A DNA stretch of 64,000 nt from Cryptomeria japonica (lineage: Eukaryota > Streptophyta > Pinopsida > Cupressales > Cupressaceae): assembly GCF_030272615.1 (NCBI RefSeq), contig NC_081408.1, positions 64,354,614 to 64,418,613 on the forward strand, written 5' to 3'. The notes beneath the pieces are model-generated. The model made no database searches and was not told where the DNA came from. It saw only the letters and a program-made list of their open reading frames with translations. This document shows positions 55,045-64,000 of this stretch, one piece after another (positions within the stretch are counted from its first letter, which is position 1; each line of letters starts with the position of its first letter). The translations under genes were made by a program, and so were the position numbers.

Positions 55045-56683
55045 TTGTAGCCATATGATTTTGACATCATTGGGTCATGACACTTATGGTTATATATATG
55101 AGATGATTCATCTTTGCAATAGCTATATGCATGCGTAGCTATGTGATGTATGTTTCAATGTGATGCTTATGATATGGATGCAAATATGTATATGATGCAA
55201 TACAATATTTTTTTTTGTTCTTTTATGTTTTATATGTGTATGCATGATGCAAATGTGAATGTATGTAATACAGATGAATATGATAATGCAAATGTAAATT
55301 GTCCTAACAGGTGTTGTGTGCAGGATTTGATGTAGTTGTGATATCTATATGTATATATGAAATGCTTATATGTGGTAATGCAGGTGCAACTACATGAAAT
55401 GCAAATGTTTTTGGTGTGTCATTATACTCAGTCATGTGATAGCAGGCTATGCGGACTTGAGAAGGATGATGGAAGTCAATCAAGAAAGGGGGATGAAAGA
55501 TAGATGATATGAAAGTGAAAGAGCTTCTTGTGCATTATCATCATTGAGCTTTATTATGGCAAAATAGGTTATGACAATCGAGGCATATGTTTGACCCAGA
55601 AAGTCATTGTACCTATTTGCATGGAGATAAGATAGTCACAAACAAAGAATGCCCCAGTTCATACTAGACTCACAGTATCCTCATATCCTTGGAAAAGTCA
55701 TAGCATTACTAAAAGACAATCCATAGACAGCAAATACAAATAGGTGACGACACCCCATCCTCACCTTTCTAGTCAAAGACATCCTCGAGATAAAATATCT
55801 AGTCAGAGACATCCTGGAAAAGCTAAAAGATATGTCACCAAAAGATAAAATCAAAAGAAAACCAAGACTCGACACCAACATCCACTATAGTCCTCAAATT
55901 TAGTGTCTCTTGTCACTTGTATAAGTCTTATTTGATTGTGGTCACAATGTTTACTTTCACAGAAAGGATAGATAGCACTAAACCATATGTTGTCTGAGTC
56001 TATTGAAAGATTTGATTTGTTGAAGCCGATTGTTGTTGTTGTGTCTCATCTAAAACTGACTAAATCCATGAAACTGATACTTTATTGTGGAGAAGATGAC
56101 ACTTTATTGCGGATCTATGATGCAAATGTTGCTTTATTGCGGATTGTGCATGGATAGATTGAAGGAAGTTGGAAGAAATTGTACTCCTCGAAACATGTGA
56201 TGTTCTCAGTTCCACACCCATCACTAGACGTAGGATTTGCCTTAGCCACAGATAGGATCTGATTTATTATGGATGGAAAAGGAGGTTTTTTATGAATGGC
56301 TAACCAATCTTGGGTAGATCAATAACAAGCCATGATGGGAATGGGTAAGTTTATTATGAACGAATAGATTGTGAGTGTGTGCAAAGTGAAAGGATGAAAG
56401 TGAATCCTGAAGGAGGGAGGAGCAATGTCTCTACGCATGGCACTGGTGACCCAGTTTTCACCATGGTACTTGCCCAGGGCACCACCAAAGTGGTTTTCAC
56501 CATTGGATGAAATTATTTCTCTTTACTTTTTTCGATTTTTCAATGTTTTTTTTTCTTTGTGTGTCACAAGGCACCTGTTTGTCAAGTTTTCACCAAGTAA
56601 CGTTTTTTCATGTTTTATGATTTTTTTGTATTTTGAAACTTTTTTGATTTTTTTGTATTTTTGAATTAGGATACTCTAAAGAG
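55045..56683. other. Non-coding stretch of E
   Basis: About 1.6 kb between the antisense pseudogene and the pol remnant. 55140-55300 is rich in atgatgcaaat-like phrases. A small ctttattgcgga motif recurs three times near 56080-56150. I see no supported reading frame. Confidence 0.55.
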
Positions 56684-57268
56684 CTATGTGTAAAACTTGC
56701 AAAGGTGCATGCTATTGATAGGATCCTCCAAAGGTTCACCCTCTGTGGTTGAGAGCTGATATGCACTAGATCCATATGCCGATGTGATGATGTAAGGACC
56801 AAGCCAGTTTGGTTTGAACTTTCCCTTCTTTTCTCTGTCTTGCTGATTTTTAGGATTTTCTCTGAGAACCAAGTCACCTACCTCAAATGTGTGAGGCTTT
56901 ACCTTGTGATTGTAATTGCATTGTTCCTTGACTGAATGATATGTAGCTTGAGTGACTATCTTCCTTGATAAAGGAACTGGGATAGAATTACTAGTGTGTG
57001 GACTACGTAGGCCCATATGCGTGTCACCTGAAGAAGTTTGGGCATCCCTGATAGCAAAGTCCTTTGAGGAAGCTCCATTAAAGGTCCATGATGTATCACT
57101 AGAAGGGAATGGATGTATGAAACAAGTGGATGAGTGATGAAGGCTTGTGATTGCAAAAAGAAGTGAGAGTAGGATAGCATGATGGAGACTTAGGATCAAC
57201 AAGTATGCTTTTTGACTTAAAATTTTAGAGCTTTTGCCCCCAGTTATTTTGATATTAGGGGAGATCAA
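56684..57268 (-). pseudogene. E integrase C-terminal module fused to unrelated sequence
   Basis: The minus-strand frame starts at 57268. Its first about 110 residues do not match integrase. From about 56940 it reads YHSVKEQCNYNHKVKPHTFE, VGDLVLRENPKN, PNWLGPYIITSAYGSSAYQL and ends INSMHLCKFYT, the GPF/Y-type C-terminal module seen also in G2 near 27300. The integrase catalytic core is absent. Confidence 0.7.
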
Positions 57269-57413
57269 CTCTTATTCTTTTTGCTTCATAGGATTTTTGT
57301 CCTTGAATTTTATTTTTGTAGAGTCCAATAGATTTTGATTTTGATTTGGACTAAAGAACTTCTCTTTATTTTTGACTTTTAGATTTTTCTTTTCAAATCT
57401 TGATTTTTCATCC

Positions 57414-57824
57414 CTAATGAGTAAGGGTCTTTTGTGATTCTTGTTGATCCAAGTCTAGAAGTGGAGTGGAAATGGAATGAGTGGATGAAATGGTAAAGCT
57501 ATGTGAGTTCTCAAGAGGACTGGCAATATGCTCAATAGATTCTTCATTGGAACCACTCTTAGGACTATTGATATCAAGAGTTGCTTGCACCACTAGAGGA
57601 GATTTGCATTCGGACTTAGTAGCCACAACACTAGGTGGTTCACACCCAATTCCTTGGCATTGCAAATTGTTTATAGATTGTTCTTGTTGACTGAATACCT
57701 TAGGAGATAGTGGGAGTTGATCAATATGAAAGATATACTCACCACATCCTGGGTCTTTAATCTTGAATTTTTCTTTGAGCTTTGCTTGTTTGGATGTAGA
57801 AGCTTTCAATGATTCTGGATCCAC
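57414..57824 (-). pseudogene. E post-protease linker
   Basis: A 136-codon open stretch, Ser/Gln/Glu-rich, without motifs; it occupies the place where the pre-RT linker of Tat elements lies. The RT that should follow is missing: the next recognisable pol sequence is the integrase tail at 56684-56960. Confidence 0.55.
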
Positions 57825-57881
57825 ATAGGTTGATGAAGGAATAGCCTCTCAATTAGCTAGAATTATTTTTTCTGATCTAGG

Positions 57882-58502
57882 TCACAAATTATTGCAATAT
57901 ATGAATGGATTTGGGTCAGCTTTGATGCTCACTTCAACTCCATTGTGTGGAAACTTGATGCATCGATGATATGTTGATGGTACTTCCCTCATTTCATGAA
58001 TCCAAGGACGTCCTAGTAATATATTGTATGTGAGATCTAGGTCTAGGACTTGACAAACCACATCCTTCGTAACTAGCCCAACTCTGAGAGGCAAGGTGAC
58101 TGTGCCTTTGGATGAACGCTCTTCATCATCATATGCCTCGATGGTAATTTTTTTTGTAGAATTCATAGCTTTATCAGAATATCCCAATTGTTTAATAGTG
58201 CTCAATGTACAAATGTTTAGACTTGCTCCTCCATCTATCAGGACCCGTTTGATTCTATGTTTGTGTATGAAGGCTTCAATGTGTAATGGTGCATTATGTG
58301 GCTGACTTACAGAGGCGTCATCGGCTTTTGTGAATGTAAGGGAGTGTGGAATGGAAAGGTATCCCACCATGGCTTGAAAATGGTCCACATTCAGATCAGT
58401 AGGGATAGAAGTGTCTCTTAAGATTTTGTCAAGAATGGCTTTATGTGCAGGGGATATGCATAAGAGCTCAAGGATTGAGATAAGCATGGGTGTCTTCCCC
58501 AA
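57882..58502 (-). pseudogene. E aspartic protease
   Basis: A 206-codon open frame contains VLIDGGASLNICTLSTIKQL, the Tat protease active site in the DGG form, and the conserved ILLGRPWIHEMREVPSTYHR block near its end. The domain looks undamaged. It would process gag-pol, although no pol remains here. Confidence 0.82.
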
Positions 58503-58565
58503 CTGTTCTACAAGGTCATACTTAGGTTTGGTTGATGAGGAAGCTGTGTTTTTGGTTGGAGCACC

Positions 58566-60740
58566 TTACAAAGTGAATTTACCTCGATGAGTTGTGACAT
58601 TACATTCAGAGGTAGGTTTGAAGGAAGATCCAATGCCTTTTAGGACAATCTTGGGTCTTTGGGTAGACTTCTCAGGTGTTTTGTCCTTGATTATAATGGT
58701 AGAGACATAATTATCCATCGAAATGTGATTGACAGTTGAATCATAGTTATAAGATGCTCTAGTAGAGTTGGTTTGTTCATCTGTGGATTTAGCTTTTCCC
58801 TTGTCATGTTTTGGGAATGGTTCCTTAAACATCTCATGTTCTTGATTGGATGAGTGTCCTTCAATCTCAATGTCACCTCTATCAATGAGATCTTGTATGA
58901 TGTTCTTCAGTCGATGACAATTTCCTGTTTTATGACCCTTGCTCTTATGAAATTCACAATATTCATCATCATTCCACCAATTTGGTTTAACCTTTGGTTC
59001 ATATGGAGGAAAATTTGGAATAGTGATTACCTTGTTTGCCACTAGCTTTTTGAAAACTGATTCAAGTGGTTCTCCCAATGGAGTGTACTTCCTTCATGAT
59101 TTAGAAGTTGTTTGAGTATTCACCTAATTATTTGTAGAGCTTGATCCAGAAAAAATGATTTTGGGTCGTACTGTATTGGCATCAACAATACCATCATTGA
59201 CTGTGTTCTTGTTTTTGTTCCAAAATCTTGGTTTGTCTTTTCCTTTAAAGTCATATTTGTTTTCTTTGAATATCTTAATGAATCCTTGTTAAATTAGGAC
59301 CTTTTCTGTTGCTAAGCCTTTTTCAATGACATCTTTGAAGGTGGACAAACAATCTTTTCATAGGTCATAACCAATGTCTTTGTTAACATTCTAGGTGAAA
59401 ATTTCTACCATTTGTTTTTGTGGAATTTCACAAGAGCATCTGCTGGCTAGATTTCTCCATCTTTGTAAAAATGATGAAAACGATTCTCCATCCTTTTTCT
59501 TGGTGTTGCACAAAGTAGTGACTGATATGTCTGTGTCTATGTTGTATGAGAAATGTTCGATAAAATGCCTCTGCTAAGTCACCCCATGACTTAATTCTAG
59601 GTGGAAGTTGGGAGAATCATTCCATATCTTGATCACCTAGGCTCTGTGGGAATAATATCATCAAATATGTCTCTTCTACTGCTACCTCAATGCAGGCTGT
59701 GAAAAAGTGTCTTATGTGTGCCTTAGGATCCCCTTTTCCTCTGTACTTATCAAACTTAGGTGTCACAAAGTGTGTAGGAAAAGGAGGCATTGGAATGCTC
59801 TTGTCAAATGGATAGGGACATATGTCTCTCATTGTGTAAGTTGGCTTTGGTGTATTTATGTCCTCCATTTTCTTTTGTAAATCCTTAATTTGTTGTTCCA
59901 AATTTCTCTTCGGTGGAGATCGACTTCTTGGACCATAGCCCATGCTTGAGGCACCAATTGGAGGAGAAGCATGTTGCATATATGGATGATATTGATCATA
60001 CACATGTTCATATGGAGGAGGTCTATAGTGATGCTGCATATATGGACCACTTGGTATAGATTCATGTTGAGGAACGAAATATCTATTTTGTCCATGTATA
60101 CCATACTCTACAGGCATGTCATGTTCTAATGTGTTGCCCCCAAATTTTGAGCATGCCTTTGAATATCTAATTGCTTTGGTGGTTGATCCTTAGCATTGGT
60201 ATGTGATTGAGCATATTTCTCTGCATAAGACTTCCATAATGGTCTGCGAAGGTGAGTATCATACGCTTGACCATAAGGGACCTCTAGTTTTTAAAACAAA
60301 GATGATGGTGATTTAGGCACCATATGTGGTCCTCTATTGTCTCCACTATTAGGCCTCCTTTGATCCATGTTGGAGTGAGGTTGTCACAAAGGTCGATTTT
60401 CCATTTATTGAGACATGTCAAAATCATGAGGGATCTTGGTTCCACTTTGTGCCATCATTTATAAGAAGTATTGTCTATTGAAATGGGGATCCATAGTGGA
60501 TTCTTCCACATCTGCTAAATGTACTGAAAAGTTGTCCATATCATCATTGTGTGTATCATTGTTGTTTGTAGTGTCCATGTTCTCAAAATTTGGAATGTTT
60601 CTATAGGCATCCATGTCAAGTAATGTAGTATGATCAGAATTGAAAAATATATCATTGTGATACTCATAAGAACTCATGTTTGCAGACTCCTGAGCCTCTT
60701 TAGTTTCTCTCCTTGATTTTTGAAGATAGGTTTCAACCAT
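58566..60740 (-). pseudogene. gag: E gag
   Basis: ATG at 60740 (MVETYLQKSRRETKEAQESA) starts an open stretch to 60459. A disrupted stretch follows, then 60117-59617 with a Pro/Tyr/His-rich part and YTMRDICPYPFDKSIPMPPF, the start of a Tat gag core (KFDKYRGKGDPKAHI). The core is broken by stops between 59616 and 59079. The end (59078-58566) carries YCEFHKSKGHKTGNCHRLKN, the Tat gag zinc finger with C, H, H and C, and IQDLIDRGDI. Confidence 0.8.
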
Positions 60741-63278
60741 GAACTAGGTATTGACCGAGATGTGTGAGACTAGATGAAAATGGAAAAAGTATGGAAGACC
60801 AAGAGTTGGATGGAATGTAAATGAATCTGAGGTGTACTTGCAGTGTCCAAAGTGTAAGACCAAGTATGTATGTAGTAGAGTAGGTGTGACTTCCAAAGAG
60901 AGGATAGTTTCTCTTGATGAGGTAAGTTGACCTTGACTCTAAGTAAGACCAAATGAGACCCAAAGGTGATAGACCTTGATGAGGGACCACTTAGCAAAAT
61001 GTTGTTGTATGTAGTGTGTTGACAAAGTATGATGAGGACAAGCAAGTGACCTTTTGACTCAAGTTTAGACAAATGTAAATTTAATGCAAGATGTAAAGCA
61101 ATGATGGACTTTGTAAGACTCAAAGACAAGTTGAATGCTAGATGAAAACCTGGAGAAACAACCTAGGAAGTTCAAGAATTCCGAAACTGATTGCTCTTGT
61201 TTGTTGGACTGTAAAATTTTTCCAATTTGTGAAGTTGTTGGTTGTGACCAAATCTAAATGTTTGACTATTTTTCGTGACAAGAGGACACAATGTTGATGA
61301 GGACTAAATGTTTTCAAGTGTTTAGACTCAAAATGACTCCAAGAAAAGTGTGTTGTTTGATGTAAAAATGTTTTGCATACACTTGAAGACACAAAAGACA
61401 CAATGTTTTTCTATTTGGTCTTGAATATTTTGAATGTTTAAAATAAGTCAAGCACAATTCTTATGGCTGACCAAGGCAATAGTTGTTGATCCCACATGGA
61501 GTTTTACCCCAGAGGCTACGCTATTCAGAGCAGATACTTAGATGCTTGACCTCACTAGCTCCACCCTCAACACTCACTTCTCTTGTCAGCCAAGCATCAG
61601 TCCCCATGAAAAATCCCTGTGGCAAACTTTGTATCTCTATTAAGAACCGTATGTGTGTGGGCCGCTACCAGAGGTTTGACCTCCTACCTCAACAACTAGA
61701 AGGATTTTGGCTTCTAAAACAAAAAGGTGCTAGTAAGGGCATCCGCTCGTGTGGCCATACATGCGGCTCTTTCATCTCTATAAATATAGAAGGCTCCCAG
61801 CCAGTAGGGGTTATGCCTTACAACTGATCAAATAAATTTGATCAAACGGGTTTATGGGGAGACATAGTGTCAGTATGAACTAATCAACACACGTTATCCA
61901 TAGTTTTCACCATGAATACAGTTGTTTATAGTGGTTCGAAAGAGGTGGGTTTTCTTCGCTACCACTTGGGTCATTCTCTTCTCACTAGTAGTCCTAATGA
62001 CCACACGGGAAGACAGGCCCTCTAAAGATTAAACAAAAAGAGCCTATTGCTCAAGACACAAAAGACAATGATTCAATTTTAGTGCACCAATTGAAGTGTT
62101 TGCTAGTCTATGAAAACAAGTCACACAATAAAAATCCAAAAACCCTTGCCAAGGACCTGCAACAAAGATTTATTAGTAGTTTGGATTGTTTGAAATAATC
62201 ACCCCTTCCTGCAGGCACATAGGTAAATTTTAGATCCAAAAGACTTTGTGAAATAGGGGCCTTCAACAATGCATTTTGTTGACCAATTCAAAGATTTGAT
62301 TCATCATAAAAAAAGACCACCTATAAAATTTCAAGAGATTTCCAGAAATGTAAGAAAATCCAAAAAATTTGCTAATTTGCTCCAAAAATTAATTTTTTAT
62401 GAAAAATCATTAAAAATTCATATAAAATGCAAAATCAATCCAAAGAATCTAAAATTTCTACTGGAGAGTCTTGATGGTCTTTCAAACCTGCATAAAAAAT
62501 TTTCCACAACAAATCCAAGCAGTTTGTGAGATATGAGTAAAATAATGCAAAACCTTAATTTTCAAAGATCTGATTTTTGAGGAATGATTTAGCATCAAAT
62601 TTAAAATCACAAAGAATAGATCCTATGTATAATTCCGAGAGATGTCCAAAAATGTAAGAAAATCCAAAAAATTCGCTAATTTTCTCTCAAAAATTTATTT
62701 TTTATGAAAACTCATAAAAAATTCATATAAATTGAACAATTGATCCAAAAAATCGAAAATTTTTACTAAATCCTTCTGATACTTTTCCTAACTTGCAAAA
62801 AACATTTTATGCCAAAACTCGAAGCTGTTTGTGAGATCTGATCAAAATAAGGAAAAACCCTAATTTTTAAAGATCCAATTTTTAGGGAAATATTTTGCAT
62901 CAAAATTAAAATCACAAAGAACAGATCCTATGTATAATTACGAGAGATATCCAAAAATGTAAGAAAATCCAAAACATTCTCTCATTTTCTCTCAAAATTA
63001 ATTTTTTGTGAAAAATCATAAAAAATTCATAGAAAATGTAAATCTGCTCCAAAAATTCTGAATTTTGGATTGAGAGCTCCTGATACTTTCTTCAACCTAC
63101 AAAAACAATTTGGTACAAAATTTCCAGGACATTTGTGAGATATGATCAAATCTCTCCAAGATCTTGATTTTGTGTCCAAAACCCTAGCTGCACAAGATTA
63201 TTCTCCAAATTGTTTTACAAAACAACAATATAGGGTTAGAAAAATTTGCAAACAAACATAAATCTAACAAAAATACAT
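60741..63278 (-). other. E long leader between primer site and gag
   Basis: About 2.5 kb. It contains three imperfect copies of a roughly 305-bp repeat (62260-63165) and a GC-richer block (61470-61840), plus some short open stretches near gag (61129-60770 and 61401-61138) without recognisable domains. Long leaders are common in Tat elements. Confidence 0.6.
62260..63165. repeat. Three tandem copies of a 305-bp repeat in the E leader
   Basis: The landmark aatgtaagaaaatccaaaa occurs at 62347, 62651 and 62956, so the period is 304-305 bp. Other shared landmarks are gtttgtgagatctgat-type and cagatcctatgtataatt-type phrases. AT-rich. Confidence 0.82.
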
Positions 63279-63296
63279 GTCCCACGAGGCGTGCCA
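63279..63296 (-). other. E primer binding site candidate
   Basis: On the minus strand TGGCACGCCTCGTGGGAC begins 3 bases after the LTR. It starts TGG and has the form of a tRNA 3' end complement; I cannot name the tRNA. Confidence 0.65.
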
Positions 63297-63299
63297 AAA

Positions 63300-63992
63300 T
63301 GTATATGATGAAAATGGATAACAATAATAATGATATTGAAAGGCTAAATGAATTCAACCACAAAACCCTAGCCTAACAACAACAAAGATCCACCATAACA
63401 TATGAAGATTACCTAAGACAATGCAAATCAAATGAAATCACAAAGATTATACCATCACATGTCCAATAGGGTTTGGATCTCCATTCTTCCTATCTCCATT
63501 GATCTTGCTTGATATATTTGCTTTCAAATTTTATGTGCACAAGAGCTCAACAAAGAACGGAATGTGGTTGCAAGTAGGATCGCCTATGTTCAAAAGCATA
63601 GTGTAGTCAAGTAGTCAACGAGGGGTTTGATTGATTAGAGGGTAGGTAAAAGAAATAATAAAATAATGAAAGGGGTAGGTAGTGTATGAATTAAGAGATG
63701 AATGACATGTGTCATGGGTAGAAAAGGTTAATGAATTAATTAAATAAATAAAAATTTATTTAATTAATAGAAGAAGTGGGATCAATTAAATAAATAAGAT
63801 ATTTATTTAATTTAAGAAAAGGATAATTTAAATAAATAAATGTATTTATCTAAATGAGAAATAAGGCTAGAAGAGGATAAATGAATTAATTAAATAAATA
63901 AAGATTTATTTAATTAATAGAAGACTTAAGCTTAGATAATTAAATAAATAAAATATTTATTTAATTAGACTAGACAATTTTGGGTGTCTACA
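63300..63992 (-). repeat. E 5' LTR (right copy)
   Basis: 693 bp; begins TGTAGACACCC and ends CATATACA on the minus strand. Directly followed on the plus strand by GTTAC at 63993-63997 and by B LTR sequence to the window end. Confidence 0.9.
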
Positions 63993-64000
63993 GTTACAAT

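Larger units (their letters stand above)
52890..63992 (-). mobile_element. E: deleted Tat-type gypsy element with an opposite-strand ORF
   Basis: 11.1 kb with LTRs of 682 bp (left) and 693 bp (right). The minus orientation is set by the primer site next to the right LTR, a purine tract next to the left LTR, and gag and protease reading leftwards. Gag (60740-58566), protease (58502-57882) and the integrase C-terminal module (near 56700-56960) are present, but reverse transcriptase, both RNases H and the integrase core are absent. Between pol and the 3' LTR lies a plus-strand plant-mobile-domain-like pseudogene. Such antisense extra ORFs are known in Tat elements such as Grande-type and RIRE2-type elements. 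Confidence 0.88.
31925..64000 (-). mobile_element. B: minus-strand Ty1/copia element, hosting C, D and E
   Basis: The left LTR (31925-33364) is its 3' LTR, followed by a polypurine complement, RNase H, RT, integrase, protease and gag in reverse order, then a primer site at 44353-44364 and the 5' LTR starting at 44367. The gag is split by C, and the 5' LTR is split by D and E. The last bases of the window (63998-64000) are again B LTR, so its right end is not seen. Left outer flank is cagta (31920-31924); its partner would lie outside. Confidence 0.85.

Noticed and set aside
61483-61827. 114-codon plus-strand frame in the E leader
   Set aside because: No domain, composition or homology clue; lies opposite to the element and could be chance in the GC-richer block.
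1-64000. tRNA, rRNA or host genes
   Set aside because: No cloverleaf, rRNA core or intron-exon host gene could be recognised; all coding traces belong to retroelements.

Overview
This is a stretch of plant nuclear genome made almost entirely of nested LTR retrotransposons. No host gene, tRNA, rRNA or CRISPR array is visible. The plant assignment rests on four things: Tat-type Ty3/gypsy polyproteins with a second RNase H, copia elements primed by initiator tRNA-Met, a plant-mobile-domain-like reading frame, and the nesting density. A large-genome seed plant, perhaps a gymnosperm, fits, but the species cannot be read from the sequence.

Left block (1-26899). A minus-strand copia-type LTR (A: 1-220 and 26408-26899) is split by a giant plus-strand Tat/Ogre-like gypsy element (G1: 221-26407). 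G1 has very long LTRs (5590 and 6316 bp), and each LTR contains its own reading frame of about 1200 codons. The internal order is primer site, gag, protease, plant 'archaeal-type' RNase H, reverse transcriptase, degenerate gypsy RNase H, integrase. A young copia element (C1: 7887-14979, LTRs 1216/1216 bp, TSD GATAG) sits in its gag region.

Middle block (26900-44523). A minus-strand Tat gypsy pol remnant (G2: about 27230-31128) has the second RNase H after the reverse transcriptase. It is cut by a minus-strand copia LTR (F: 31129-31924), which is itself cut by a minus-strand copia element (B: from 31925 past the window end). A plus-strand copia (C: 36995-43572, TSD CAATC) lies inside the gag of B.

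Right block (44524-64000). The right-hand LTR of B holds two more insertions. D (44524-52111, plus, TSD TACTT) is a gag-like element with no pol; it carries a second long reading frame of unknown function ending in a charged Lys/Glu and coiled-coil tail. E (52890-63992, minus, TSD GTTAC) is a Tat-type element with gag and protease but without reverse transcriptase, RNase H or integrase core. Between its pol remnant and 3' LTR E carries an opposite-strand plant-mobile-domain-like pseudogene and a set of small hairpin repeats.

The most notable points are the LTR-embedded reading frame of G1, the almost exclusively amber (TAG) stops in G1, the two positions of the second RNase H in G1 and G2, and accessory reading frames carried by three different elements. 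Nothing appears intact enough to move by itself; C1 is closest.
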